64,000 nucleotides of DNA, from NCBI GenBank assembly GCA_947475525.1, contig CANJMI010000009.1, positions 161,646 through 225,645 of the forward strand, given 5' to 3'. The position numbers and the translations under genes are program-made. Source of the stretch: Polyangiaceae bacterium (GTDB taxonomy: Bacteria; Myxococcota_A; Polyangia; Polyangiales; Polyangiaceae). This document shows, one piece after another, positions 22,387 to 32,009 of this stretch. Below the pieces are notes generated by a model. That model saw only the letters and a program-made list of their open reading frames with translations, did not search any database and was not told the origin of the DNA. How positions within the stretch are numbered: the stretch's first letter is position 1; the number at the start of each line of letters is the position of its first letter.

Positions 22387-24854
22387 GCGATGACGCGCAG
22401 CGAGCCGCGGACGATCCCGTAGCCCTGTTCGCTGCCGAGCTCACGGAAGAGCTGCCTCGGCTCCACGTCCTTGGCGAGTAGACGCCGGTAGCCCGAGACG
22501 ACGCGTCCGACCTGTTCGGCGTCCTCCCGCACGAGCTCCACGCGGAATCGCCGAACCCCGAGTCGGTCGAGGGTCGGCACGAGGTCCGCGGCGCTTTGCG
22601 CTCGGGCGTGAAACACCGTGTTGCGGCACCCGACGTCCGCTTCGACCGGATGGTCCATGCCCGCTCGATCGCGCAGCGAAAGTTGGTGCCGATCGCAGGG
22701 GCGACCACACGTCAGATGGTCGGAGCCGGAGGAGAGCAGCGCCGCAATAACGCAGTGTTCCATGTGAAAAAGCGCCATCGGGTGATGCACGACCACCTCC
22801 GCGAAAGGGCCGAGGCCCGTCTCGAGCAGCGCGACGAGCTGGGCCGAGTCGAGATCGAACGCGGGCGTAAACCCGGCGACGCCCCGGGCGAGCACCTCAC
22901 GAGCACTGAGTCGATTGACGACGTTCAGCGAGAAATCAGCGATGCGAATCCACGGCTCGCCGCGCCCGCCGCGAAGGGCTCCGAGTCCCCGCACGAGGAT
23001 GCCGTCCGGGGACAGCGAGGCGAGGTAACGGTCGATTTTGTCCTCGCCCGGTTTGCGGATTCGAGGGGGAGCGAGGCCGAGCCACGGCGAGCCGTTCGCC
23101 CGCAGCGTCGCCACCGCACGGCCGGTGCCCGTCAGTTCGAGAAAATCCAGGTAGATGCCGTCCGCTCCGGCCTCGAGCGCGGCTTGCGCCTGCACCAGGT
23201 TGCGGCACAGCACGAACAGGCCCGGTGGCGGCGGCGGGGTGGTTGGGACCGCGTGTTCGAGGAGGGCCCGCAGCGACTCCGATGACGGTCGGTGCGAGCC
23301 GGGCAAACGCGCCGGTACCGCACTCGTGAAAAGCGCCTCGACGAGCGCGCGGCGACCCCGGTTCAGCGCGGACAAAGCGAGGTGCGGCCTCGGCGGTAGC
23401 TCGACCGTCAGCTCGCCGAGCTCGAATGGTGTTTCGCCTAATTTGCCAAGCTTTTCTCGCAAATCGTCAACGTTGAGGCCGACCCCAGTGGCCTCGGCGA
23501 CGACCCCTTCGAGTTGGATGCACGCGCGGGCGCTGCCGCACACGCCTTCGAGCTGCGCGGGCTGGCCGAGGGCTCCGAAAAGCCGCATGTCGAGGCGTCG
23601 CCGTCCGCGCTCCGCAACCCTGCGCGCTTGTTGATCGCGGGTTGGGTCGTCGCTCTTGAATACGCGCCGTCCGGCGAGGGGAGGGGGCGATTCGCGGTCG
23701 GGGCCGAGCCAAACCGTGACGGTCCGGCCGCCGTCGCACGCCGGCACGTCGGCGCCGTCGACCTGGAGGGACCAGACGCGTCCGCCGAACTCACCAACAC
23801 TCGCGTGCCCGCCTTCGACGAGGATCCCGTCGCCGCGCGCGAGCCCCGACGAGAGAATGATCGCGAATTCACCCCGTCGCCCGAGCTTTCCCGAGTCAAT
23901 GGTGCCGATTTCCATGCCGCGGTGAGCGCAGCCCCGGCCTTCGACGAGCCGCTGATGGTCGATCCCAGCGAGAAAGCCTGGCCCCGACCCTCGGTTGTAC
24001 GTCATCAGGGCGAGGGTCCGGTCTTCGAGCGTCGGTGGTTCCGCTCGCCCGACCGCCGCGTCGACGGCTTTTCGGTAGAGCGCCGTTGTCGCCGCCACGT
24101 ACTCGGGGCCCTTCATTCGGCCTTCGATCTTGATGGAGGCTACGCCAAGTGCGCACAACTCTGGCACGAGCGCGCTCGCCTCGAGGTCCTCGGGCGACAG
24201 CAAATACGCCTTGTCACCGAGGTCCCGCAGGACCCCATCGACGACGAGTTCGTAGGGGAGTCGGCACGCTTGAGCGCATGCGCCGCGGTTCGCACTTCGC
24301 CCGCCGATGGCTTCGCTCGTGAGGCATTGCCCCGAATAGGCAATGCAGAGCGCACCGTGGACGAAAACCTCGAGCTCGGCATCGCTGTCGCGGCGGATTG
24401 CCGTGATGTCCGCGAGTGACAGCTCGCGCGCGAGGATCACACGGCTCGCGCCAAGTTCGCGCGCGAGGTCGATGGCCTCCGCGTCGGTGCAGGTCATCTG
24501 CGTCGACGCATGCAACGGTAGCGACGGAGCGACTTCCCTCGCGAGCCGCGCGCACCCGAGATCTTGGACGATGATCGCGTCGACCCCGGCCGCCTCGCAG
24601 CTCCGAATGGCCTCCACCATCGCGTCGAGCTCGTTGTCGAAGACGAGGGTGTTCAATGTCACGTAGCCGCGTACGCCATGGCGGTGCAGGTAGGCCACGG
24701 TCTCGGCGAGCCCCGCGGAGTCGAAATTCGCGGCGCGTGCCCGGGCGTTGAACCCTTGCAAACCAAAATAGACGGCGTCGGCGCCGGCATGCACGGCGGC
24801 CTCGAGGCACGCACGATCACCAGCAGGTGCAAGAATCTCAGGGGCGCGCATCAT
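22383..24854 (-). CDS. Peptidase U32-family protein (RlhA/DUF3656-like)
   Basis: From ATG 24854 the product is 823 residues. The N-terminal TIM-barrel half is typical of U32 proteins: PEILAPAGDRACLEAAVHAGADAVYFGL, YVTLNTLVFDNEL, VFVHGALCIAYSGQCLTSE, SANRGACAQACRLPYEL. The cysteines in these last motifs probably hold an iron-sulfur cluster. A long DUF3656-like middle and a second barrel-like half follow, with more cysteines (MEHCVIAAL, TCGRPCDRHQ). Relatives RlhA and TrhP are RNA hydroxylation factors (23S C2501 and tRNA U34), so RNA modification is more likely than proteolysis. The start overlaps the previous stop (ATGA). Confidence 0.85.
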   Translation of the reverse strand: MMRAPEILAPAGDRACLEAAVHAGADAVYFGLQGFNARARAANFDSAGLAETVAYLHRHGVRGYVTLNTLVFDNELDAMVEAIRSCEAAGVDAIIVQDLGCARLAREVAPSLPLHASTQMTCTDAEAIDLARELGASRVILARELSLADITAIRRDSDAELEVFVHGALCIAYSGQCLTSEAIGGRSANRGACAQACRLPYELVVDGVLRDLGDKAYLLSPEDLEASALVPELCALGVASIKIEGRMKGPEYVAATTALYRKAVDAAVGRAEPPTLEDRTLALMTYNRGSGPGFLAGIDHQRLVEGRGCAHRGMEIGTIDSGKLGRRGEFAIILSSGLARGDGILVEGGHASVGEFGGRVWSLQVDGADVPACDGGRTVTVWLGPDRESPPPLAGRRVFKSDDPTRDQQARRVAERGRRRLDMRLFGALGQPAQLEGVCGSARACIQLEGVVAEATGVGLNVDDLREKLGKLGETPFELGELTVELPPRPHLALSALNRGRRALVEALFTSAVPARLPGSHRPSSESLRALLEHAVPTTPPPPPGLFVLCRNLVQAQAALEAGADGIYLDFLELTGTGRAVATLRANGSPWLGLAPPRIRKPGEDKIDRYLASLSPDGILVRGLGALRGGRGEPWIRIADFSLNVVNRLSAREVLARGVAGFTPAFDLDSAQLVALLETGLGPFAEVVVHHPMALFHMEHCVIAALLSSGSDHLTCGRPCDRHQLSLRDRAGMDHPVEADVGCRNTVFHARAQSAADLVPTLDRLGVRRFRVELVREDAEQVGRVVSGYRRLLAKDVEPRQLFRELGSEQGYGIVRGSLRVIA

Positions 24855-27145
24855 ACGGAGTCCTCCCGCGTTAATTGCCAAGTGGCGGCGATCGTTCCGA
24901 GTAACTGGGCTAGCGGCGCAAATTCCGCCGAGAGCAGCCCGGCGGTCACCACCATCGATCCAAAAATGGCTGGCGCGACGACAACGCCGAGCACGCTGAC
25001 GGCACGTTTCCGCCATCGTTGTGCGAGGGCGATGGCGATCGCGGCGTCGCGGACGTCGTCTATCACCGTCGCTATTCCGACCTCGTCACCGGAGCGACCG
25101 GCGTGGCCGAGACCCACCGCGACGTCGCCCGCTTTCAACGCGACCCCGTCGAGCGGCGAGTGACCGAGTACCGCAACGACCGCGCCAGTGTCCCGAATAC
25201 GCTCGACCGTGGCGGCCTGCTCGTCGTCGCGGACGCCTGGGCGCAGGTGGTCGATGTCGAGCGCGCGACCGAGGGCCTCGCAGGTTGCGGCCGTGTCCGA
25301 CGACATCAACACCGGTTCGACCTGGACATCGAGGAGGTGTTGGACTGCGGCTCGCGCGCCCGTGCGGAGCCCGTCTTGGAGCCCGCATAAGCCGAGCAGA
25401 CGACCCGCGCGCGCGACGAGCAGCACGGTTCGACCGGCAGATTCGAGGCCGCCCATCGCGTCTTCGGCGACAGCCACGCTGATTCGACGCTCAAGCATCA
25501 ACTCGCGCGTGCCGACGCACACCGCTTCTCCGCTGCCAGCCACCGCGGTCACGCCGCGGCCTTCATGGTTGCGGCTATTGCGCACGAGGTCGCTCGGGAG
25601 GCCACGGTCCCTGGCGGCACGCTTCAGCGCCTGCGCGATCGGGTGCCGTTCTCCCGCGAGTGCGGAGGCCGCCAGGCCGAGGACGTCGTTCTCCACCACG
25701 GGGCGCCCTGGCCCATCCGGACGCACAAAAAGCTCAATTTCGACGAGTTCGGGTTCACCTCGAAGCAACGTCCCGCGGGTGCAAAAAATCGCGACTGTCG
25801 CACGTGCGGCATTCTCCCATGCCTCTGCGGTTCGGTAGACGACGCCGCGCTCGAGGCCGAGGAGGAGGCTCCGCGCGATCGTGAGACTCGGCAGCACGGC
25901 GATGGAAATATTGGCGAGCGCCGCGTACACAGCCACGCTAACCATCGCGACGTCGAGGGCCTTGCCACGTGTCGCCGCATGCACGGCTGCCGCGACGAGC
26001 GCCCCAGCAACCGACCAGCGCTCGACGAAACGGCGAGCTTGCCGGGGCGTTTGCGCGTGCACGTCGGGACGATGCGGTGGCGAGAACAGCGCTCGGGACA
26101 ACGAACGCTCTTCGCCAGAAAACGTGCAAATCCCGCGGAGTTGACCCGTGAGCACGTGACTTCCCGCAACCACCACGTCGCCCGTTCGTCGCCGGAGGGG
26201 AGCGCCTCCAACTACCCAAGAAAGTACGGTCGCTTCCCCTTCCAACACCTCGATGTCGACCGGCACCACCTCGTCGACGCTCACCAGGATGGCGTGGCCA
26301 GGCTCGGCTGTCTGCGCCGTGCCGCGCTCGCGTGGGTTCCCTATCAGCCGATGGATCCACTGGCGCCCGCGCTCGGTCGCCCTTCCGGCGGTGCTCGTCA
26401 GCCATACGGACGCGGCGTCCACCGTCACGATCGTCGCGGCGAGGAAAATTGCGCGTTGGCTCGATGCCACGTCCAGCGACCAGGTGCTCGCGACGGCCAC
26501 GCTGAGCGCGAGGGCGGGCGGCGCGACGGACACGAGCCAGTGCGGATAAGCTTCGTCGGCGTTGCCCCCCGACTCGCTTGGGTCACTGCGGCTACCCCTC
26601 GCGGTGAGTGCGTTTCCGGCAATGGTCGCCGTACCAACGGCGACGAGCAGGAGCCTTGCCATGCGTACGAGTTTCGTCGAATCCGCGAGTTCGAGCGCCA
26701 TGGCGAGGAGGCCCGCGACCAAGGTCAGCGCGACCAGTAACAGCGCCACGTCGCGTTCGCCGGGGGCCTCGCCTGCTGCTTCGACGTGCTCTTTCGATAC
26801 CGGTGCGACGGGCTCGATGAACTCGTGCGGATCGTGTGGCGCAGCTTCGGGCAGTACGTCGTTCGCCTCAGCCGGAACATCGGAGGGGCGCACCGCAGCG
26901 AGGATGGCCTTCTCGACCAGCGGCGGCACCGAAGCGCGCGGAGCGATGCGACGAACGCGTGGGGCGCGGCCGAAAAAGCGTTCGCGGCACGAGTCGACAT
27001 CGCAGAAAAAACGAAATTGCGCGTCGATGATCGTGACGTGCCCTGCGCGCAGCGCGTCAATCGAAGCGCCACACCCCGCACAACGCACCGCGGGCGAGCT
27101 CGTCCCGCTGTTTATCTGCGACGACCCTTCGTTGACGCGACTCAC
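24851..27145 (-). CDS. P1B-type ATPase homologue without catalytic residues (pseudo-ATPase)
   Basis: The 764-residue product starts at a GTG overlapping the argD stop (GTGA). Residues about 20-60 are a Cys-rich zinc-ribbon/TRASH-like module (CAGCGASIDA, FRFFCDVDSCRERFF). About eight hydrophobic helices are arranged as in CopA-type metal pumps. HP (GERHPIAQAL) and the GxG loop (GVTAVAGSG) of the nucleotide domain survive. The phosphorylation motif DKTGTLT reads CTRGTLL (Cys455 in place of Asp), CPC reads VLP, the actuator TGE region reads VGGAPLRR, TGD reads SSD, and GDGxND reads GHSPLDG. It cannot run the normal pump cycle. A sensory, chaperone or regulatory role is inferred. Confidence 0.75.
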   Translation of the reverse strand: MSRVNEGSSQINSGTSSPAVRCAGCGASIDALRAGHVTIIDAQFRFFCDVDSCRERFFGRAPRVRRIAPRASVPPLVEKAILAAVRPSDVPAEANDVLPEAAPHDPHEFIEPVAPVSKEHVEAAGEAPGERDVALLLVALTLVAGLLAMALELADSTKLVRMARLLLVAVGTATIAGNALTARGSRSDPSESGGNADEAYPHWLVSVAPPALALSVAVASTWSLDVASSQRAIFLAATIVTVDAASVWLTSTAGRATERGRQWIHRLIGNPRERGTAQTAEPGHAILVSVDEVVPVDIEVLEGEATVLSWVVGGAPLRRRTGDVVVAGSHVLTGQLRGICTFSGEERSLSRALFSPPHRPDVHAQTPRQARRFVERWSVAGALVAAAVHAATRGKALDVAMVSVAVYAALANISIAVLPSLTIARSLLLGLERGVVYRTAEAWENAARATVAIFCTRGTLLRGEPELVEIELFVRPDGPGRPVVENDVLGLAASALAGERHPIAQALKRAARDRGLPSDLVRNSRNHEGRGVTAVAGSGEAVCVGTRELMLERRISVAVAEDAMGGLESAGRTVLLVARAGRLLGLCGLQDGLRTGARAAVQHLLDVQVEPVLMSSDTAATCEALGRALDIDHLRPGVRDDEQAATVERIRDTGAVVAVLGHSPLDGVALKAGDVAVGLGHAGRSGDEVGIATVIDDVRDAAIAIALAQRWRKRAVSVLGVVVAPAIFGSMVVTAGLLSAEFAPLAQLLGTIAATWQLTREDSV

Positions 27146-28377
27146 GGCCCGCCGTGCGCAGCGGAATGGATTCGAAGCGTCGCATCCAGCTTCGCTACGG
27201 CCTCGTCCACCTCCGCGTCGGTTATCACGAGCGGCGGGGTGAATCGCAAGGCGGACGCTCCCGCGGCCGTGACGAGCAGCCCTTGCTCGCGTGCCGGTCC
27301 GAGTAGATCGCGGGCCTGCACCTGGTCTTGCAGCACAAGGGCGCGCAGCAGGCCGAGACCGCGCTCGCCTCGGCACAGGGTCGGATAGCGAGCGGCCACC
27401 GCGGCGAGACCGGCCCCGAGGCGCTGGCCTCGCGCCGCCGCACGTTCCATGAGCCCCTCCTCGCACACGACGCGGAGGACCGTGCGCGCCGCGGCGGACG
27501 CGAGCGGATTGCCCCCGAAAGTCGAACCATGCGTGCCTGTCGGTAGGCTCTCGGCGAGGGCTTCGCGCACGAGCATCGCGCCGATTGGGAAGCCGCCACC
27601 GAGGCCTTTCGCAAGGGCGACCGCGTCCGCACGCACGTCAAAATGCTCGGCCGCGAGCATTTTTCCACTTCGAGCGATGCCGGTCTGGACTTCGTCCATC
27701 GTGAGCAGCGCTCCGTATTCATCCGCGATCACGCGGAGGCCGCTGAGAAACCCCGGTGGGGCGGGCAGCACGCCGCCTTCGCCTTGCACCGGCTCGACGT
27801 GAATCGCGGCGACGTCGGGTCCCATTTTGGCGCGAACCGCTTCCAGATCGCCGTACGGCACGTGCTCGATTCCCCCGAGCGGCGGTCCAAATCCGACCCG
27901 ATAAGCCTCGGTGCCGCCCATCGTTACCGTCGCCATCGTGCGACCATGAAACGCCCGCTCGAAACAGATCACTCGAACCCGGTCGGTCTCACCTGTGCCG
28001 TGAAAGTGCCGGCGCGCCAACTTGAGCACCGCCTCGTTCGCTTCGGCCCCCGAGTTGCAAAAAAACGCACGGTCGAAGCCGGTCACGCCGCAGAGTTCAT
28101 CGGCGAGCAGGATGTTCTCTTCATTGTAGAAGTAGTTCGAGACCTGAATCAGCCGCGCGGCTTGTTCGCTTATCGTCCGAGCGAGCTCGGGGTGGGCGTG
28201 GCCGAGGCAGCACACCGCGACGCCGGCACAAAAATCGAGGTAGCGGTTGCCCGCGACGTCAAACAACTCCGCGCCGCGACCGTGGGCGGCGACGATCGGC
28301 TGGGGCCGGTAGGTGGCGAGCAAGCGCTTCTGCGCGAGGTCGAGCAACTCAGGCGTGTGCATATCATCGGCATACAC
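27142..28377 (-). CDS. argD: Acetylornithine aminotransferase (class III aminotransferase)
   Basis: A 411-residue PLP enzyme (or 406 from the ATG at 28362). Hallmarks: YLDFCAGVAVCCLGHAHPEL, FFCNSGAEANEAVLKLAR (PLP phosphate loop), FHGRTMATVTMGG, VEPVQGEGGV, LTMDEVQTGIARSGK, the PLP lysine in LAKGLGGGFPIGAM, and HGSTFGGNPLASAA. ArgD converts N-acetylglutamate semialdehyde to N-acetylornithine in arginine synthesis and may also serve lysine synthesis; closely related ornithine or GABA aminotransferases cannot be fully excluded. It heads a four-gene cluster with overlapping starts and stops. Confidence 0.85.
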   Translation of the reverse strand: MYADDMHTPELLDLAQKRLLATYRPQPIVAAHGRGAELFDVAGNRYLDFCAGVAVCCLGHAHPELARTISEQAARLIQVSNYFYNEENILLADELCGVTGFDRAFFCNSGAEANEAVLKLARRHFHGTGETDRVRVICFERAFHGRTMATVTMGGTEAYRVGFGPPLGGIEHVPYGDLEAVRAKMGPDVAAIHVEPVQGEGGVLPAPPGFLSGLRVIADEYGALLTMDEVQTGIARSGKMLAAEHFDVRADAVALAKGLGGGFPIGAMLVREALAESLPTGTHGSTFGGNPLASAAARTVLRVVCEEGLMERAAARGQRLGAGLAAVAARYPTLCRGERGLGLLRALVLQDQVQARDLLGPAREQGLLVTAAGASALRFTPPLVITDAEVDEAVAKLDATLRIHSAAHGGP

Positions 28378-28450
28378 CGAATTGCGCGGGCCTTGACCCC
28401 GCTTTTCGGTAAATTCCCGCTTCGACTGCCCGCGACGCGAGCGGTGCGCA

Positions 28451-28478
28451 TTGCCATTGGGTCTCGAAGAATTATAGT
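28451..28478 (+). promoter_or_regulatory. Sigma-70-type promoter of grpE
   Basis: TTGCCA (28451-28456) and TATAGT (28473-28478) each match consensus at 5 of 6 positions with a 16-base spacer. The grpE ATG follows 24 bases later with GAAGGG as ribosome binding site (28491-28496). It lies in the 125-base gap between divergent argD and grpE. Confidence 0.6.
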
Positions 28479-28502
28479 GGGGCCCAATCCGAAGGGTTAC
28501 CC

Positions 28503-29141
28503 ATGAGCGACGAACAGCAAAGCGACGAGATTGCAGCCGAAATCGATACCCGCGCCACGGAGGCGCTGACGCCGCAAGAGCAGGCTGAAGGCCGCATTCG
28601 GGAGCTCGAGGCGAAGGTGGCTACGGCCGAAGCCGAAGCGAAAAACAGCCACGCTCGCATGTTGCGCGTCGCCGCCGACTTCGAAAATCACCGCAAACGC
28701 GCCTCCCGAGAAGTGGACGACGCCAAGCGCAGCGGGTCACAAAGCGCACTCAATAAGCTTCTGCCCGTGTTCGACAACCTCGAGCGCGCGACGACCCATG
28801 TCGATGCCTCCACGGATGCCAAGAGCATGGCGGACGGCCTCCGAATGGTGATCAAGCAGTTCGGCGAGGCCCTCACGAAGCTCGGGATTGAGCGCGTCGA
28901 CGCGGTGGGCAAGCCATTCGACCCGATGCTCCACGAGTCGGTCCAGTACGAGCACCACGCGACGCTTGCGGCGGGGCTCGTTTCCCGGGAACTCCAGGCC
29001 GGCTACCGCCAAGGTGACGCGTTGATGCGCCCTGTGCTGGTCGTCGTCTCGAAGGGTCCGCTCCCCGAGGAGGAGGCTGTTTCGCCGGGAACCGCCGAGC
29101 CCGCCGAGGAAGGCACAAGCGACGCTTCCGACGCCAACTGA
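28503..29141 (+). CDS. grpE: Nucleotide exchange factor GrpE
   Basis: A 212-residue GrpE: an acidic N terminus, a long coiled-coil helix (about residues 25-75, ENHRKRASREVDDAKR), the four-helix region (LLPVFDNLERAT, GLRMVIKQFGEALTKLGIERVDAVGKPFDPMLHESV) and the C-terminal beta domain (GYRQGDALMRPVLVVVSK). It releases ADP from DnaK in the chaperone cycle. A good promoter and ribosome binding site precede it. dnaK follows after one lipoprotein gene. Confidence 0.95.
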   Translation: MSDEQQSDEIAAEIDTRATEALTPQEQAEGRIRELEAKVATAEAEAKNSHARMLRVAADFENHRKRASREVDDAKRSGSQSALNKLLPVFDNLERATTHVDASTDAKSMADGLRMVIKQFGEALTKLGIERVDAVGKPFDPMLHESVQYEHHATLAAGLVSRELQAGYRQGDALMRPVLVVVSKGPLPEEEAVSPGTAEPAEEGTSDASDAN

Positions 29142-29214
29142 ACCGTTCGACGACGCCACGCCCCGACCGCGCTTCGCAATCGCGCGCAAGTTGAATTACA
29201 ATCCCGGGGCAAAC

Positions 29215-30084
29215 ATGAAATCCCCCTCCGCTCCTCCCTGGCATACGGCCCGTCGTCCGGCTCGTGTTCGTGCGGTTGCGGTGATGGCGGCGGCAGCCGT
29301 GGCCGTGCTCGCGGGTGGATGCGGGCGCTCGATGTTCGACCTGCCGGAGTCGAGCGGCACGCCCGGTTTTGGTGGAGCGTCCTCGGTGGGTGGCGTGGGC
29401 GGCGCCTTGCCGACGGGCGGCGTGGGCGGCGCCTTGCCGACGGGCGGCGTGGGCGGAAACTCCACAATCGCGAGCGGCGGGGTCGGTCCCGCGGCGTCGG
29501 GGAATGTCGCCGCGTCGAGCGGAAGTGGCTCGTCCTCAGCCGAAGTGGCTTCGAGTGCCGCGGTCACGGGGAGCGCATCCTCCTCGGTGACGTCGTCCTC
29601 GTCGACGGGTGGCGGCGGGCCGATGTGTCCGGCGAGTGCGCCATCGGGAGGAACGGCGTGCCCCCAGGCCGCAATGAACTGCGCCTACGACGCTACCCAG
29701 TGCACGTGCCAGCCGAAGGGGTGGCAGTGCAACTCGTGTCCCGCCGCGGAACCGAAGAGCTTTTCGTCCTGTCAGTCGATGGGCGGCGGCGTGGCGCTCT
29801 GCCAGTACGACGCCACGCACTGCGGCTGCTTCCAAGGGAAGTGGATGTGCGCGGATTGTCCGGCGGCGAAGCCCCAGGGTGGTTCGTCGTGCACCGCGCC
29901 GGGTCTTGGGTGCGCCTACGATGACGGGTCGTGCGTCTGCAACAAGGGCAAGTGGCAATGTTTCGACGCGTGCCCTGCGGACGAGCCGGCTCCAGGCAGC
30001 GCGTGCGGAGCGGCACCGGGGCAAGAGTGCGCCTACGCCGCAAACGTCTGCATATGTTTTCAGGGCCAGTTTTTCTGCAACTGA
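29215..30084 (+). CDS. Lipoprotein with four Cys-rich repeats
   Basis: The 289-residue product from ATG 29215 has a Tat/Arg-rich N-region and lipobox LAGGC. A linker with perfect GGVGGALPT repeats follows (27-base DNA repeat near 29388-29458), then a Ser/Ala-rich stretch. The C-terminal 140 residues hold four copies of a module of roughly 38 residues: CP-A-P..G..C-x6-8-C-YD-x-C-C-x2-GKW-C (DATQCTCQPKGWQC, DATHCGCFQGKWMC, DGSCVCNKGKWQC, ANVCICFQGQFFC). I do not recognise a named family. It sits between grpE and dnaK on the same strand without an obvious reason. Confidence 0.65.
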   Translation: MKSPSAPPWHTARRPARVRAVAVMAAAAVAVLAGGCGRSMFDLPESSGTPGFGGASSVGGVGGALPTGGVGGALPTGGVGGNSTIASGGVGPAASGNVAASSGSGSSSAEVASSAAVTGSASSSVTSSSSTGGGGPMCPASAPSGGTACPQAAMNCAYDATQCTCQPKGWQCNSCPAAEPKSFSSCQSMGGGVALCQYDATHCGCFQGKWMCADCPAAKPQGGSSCTAPGLGCAYDDGSCVCNKGKWQCFDACPADEPAPGSACGAAPGQECAYAANVCICFQGQFFCN

Positions 30085-30185
30085 GCGCAGCGCTGCTCGT
30101 TCCGATTGTCGGTCGCGCCAGGATGCTGCTAGCTTTGTCGGCCCGGCAACTCACCGAAGCGGCATCGCCGCGATGAATACGCGAC

Positions 30186-32006
30186 ATGGGCAAGATTATC
30201 GGCATCGATCTCGGCACCACGAACTCTTGCGTGGCGGTTTTCGACGGCAACGGAGCGATCAAGGCGGCATCGATTCGGGTCATCCCGAATTCGGAAGGCG
30301 CTCGGACTACCCCTTCGGTCGTGGGCTTCACCCTCGCGGGTGAGAGGCTCGTGGGCCAAGTCGCCAAGCGGCAAGCCGCCACAAACCCGACGAACACGGT
30401 GTACGCGGTCAAGCGTTTGATGGGCCGTAAGTTCGACGACGTCGAGGTTCAAAAGCAGAAGGGGCTCGTGCCCTACCACATCGTCGCCGCCAAGAACCAG
30501 GACGCCTGGGTCGAGGCCGGCGGAAAGGCGATGTCCCCACCGGAAGTGTCGTCGATCGTGCTCGCGCAGATGAAGGCGATCGCGGAGAGCTACCTCGGCG
30601 AGCCGGTCACCGAAGCGGTGATTACGGTCCCGGCTTACTTCGACGACGCTCAGCGACAAGCCACCAAGGACGCCGGTGCGGTGGCCGGACTCGACGTCAA
30701 GCGCATCATCAATGAGCCGACGGCTGCGGCCCTCGCCTACGGTCTCGACCACACCGACGCGCAAACCGTCTTGGTCTACGACCTCGGGGGCGGCACGTTC
30801 GACGTCTCGATTCTGCGCATCGAAGCCGGCGTGTTTAGCGTCAAGGCGACGCTTGGCGACACGCATCTCGGCGGGGAAGACTTCGACCTCCGTCTCGTCA
30901 ATGTGCTCGCCGACGAGTTCAAGCTGCGAACTGACATCGACCTGCGCAACGATCGGATGGCCCTTCAGCGGCTGAAGGAAGCGTCGGAAAAGGCCAAGCA
31001 CGAGCTGTCGTCGTCACTTGAAACTGAGGTGAACCTCCCGTTCATCGCCGCGGGCAAAGACGGCCCGCTGCATCTCGAGCGCACGATCAAGCGCAACGAA
31101 CTCGAGATGCTCTGCGGCGATCTCGTCGACCGCACGATCGACCAATGTTCGCGAGCGGTGCGTGACGCCGGCCTCACCGTCAAGGAGGTCGACGCGATCG
31201 TCCTCGTCGGCGGCATGACGCGAATGCCCGCGATTCAACAGGCGGTCGAAGAACTCTTCGGGCGCCCGGTGAGCCGCGACGTCAACCCCGACGAAGTCGT
31301 CGCCATCGGCGCGACGATTCAAGGGGCGGCGTTGGCCGGTTACGTCGATGACGTGCTCCTCCTCGACGTGACCCCGCTCTCAATCGGTGTCGAAACGGGC
31401 GGCGGCGTCATGACCCCACTCATCGCACGCAACACCACGATCCCGACCGAGTCGAGCGAGATATTCACGACCAGCGTGGACGGCCAGAACTTCGTGCCGA
31501 TCCACGTCTTGCAGGGCGAGCGCAAGATGTCCGCGGATTGCCGCAGCCTCGGCGAGTTCGAGCTGACGGGGATCCCTCCCGCACCCCGCGGCGTTCCGAA
31601 AATCAAGGTGACCTTCTCGATCGACGCCGACGGCATCTTGCACGTGGGCGCGACCGACCTTGGCACTGGCGTGACGACCCAGGTCAGCATCAAGCCCCAC
31701 AGCGGCCTCAAGACCGATGAGGTCGACACCCTCGTGCGCGATGCCGAAAAGCACCGCGAAACGGACTCCTCACGCAGCGAACTCGCGGAGCTTCGAAACC
31801 AGGCCGAGACGTTGCTCTACACGACCGAACAAGCGCTCGACGGGTACGCCGATCTCGTGAGCGCCGAGCTCCTCGGCCAGATTCGGAGCGACTGTCTCGC
31901 CTTGCGAGCGGTGCTCGGACAGGACGATCAGACCCCAATTCGCGGCGCGTATTCGCGGCTCGAGGGCGCGGCCTTCCGCATCGCCGAGTCGATGTACCAG
32001 GTCTAG
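30186..32006 (+). CDS. dnaK: Chaperone protein DnaK (Hsp70)
   Basis: A 606-residue Hsp70. The ATPase domain has [62 protein letters not shown] and [12 protein letters not shown]. The substrate-binding domain follows ([37 protein letters not shown]). The lid is present but the chain ends ESMYQV without the acidic C-terminal tail of most DnaK proteins. It refolds and protects proteins with GrpE and DnaJ; no dnaJ is seen here. The next gene starts 3 bases after its stop. Confidence 0.95.
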   Translation: MGKIIGIDLGTTNSCVAVFDGNGAIKAASIRVIPNSEGARTTPSVVGFTLAGERLVGQVAKRQAATNPTNTVYAVKRLMGRKFDDVEVQKQKGLVPYHIVAAKNQDAWVEAGGKAMSPPEVSSIVLAQMKAIAESYLGEPVTEAVITVPAYFDDAQRQATKDAGAVAGLDVKRIINEPTAAALAYGLDHTDAQTVLVYDLGGGTFDVSILRIEAGVFSVKATLGDTHLGGEDFDLRLVNVLADEFKLRTDIDLRNDRMALQRLKEASEKAKHELSSSLETEVNLPFIAAGKDGPLHLERTIKRNELEMLCGDLVDRTIDQCSRAVRDAGLTVKEVDAIVLVGGMTRMPAIQQAVEELFGRPVSRDVNPDEVVAIGATIQGAALAGYVDDVLLLDVTPLSIGVETGGGVMTPLIARNTTIPTESSEIFTTSVDGQNFVPIHVLQGERKMSADCRSLGEFELTGIPPAPRGVPKIKVTFSIDADGILHVGATDLGTGVTTQVSIKPHSGLKTDEVDTLVRDAEKHRETDSSRSELAELRNQAETLLYTTEQALDGYADLVSAELLGQIRSDCLALRAVLGQDDQTPIRGAYSRLEGAAFRIAESMYQV

Positions 32007-32009
32007 CGA

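Noticed and set aside
29692..30412. 239-residue minus-strand frame over the Cys-rich lipoprotein and dnaK start
   Set aside because: Shadow of the plus-strand genes; contains no recognisable domain.
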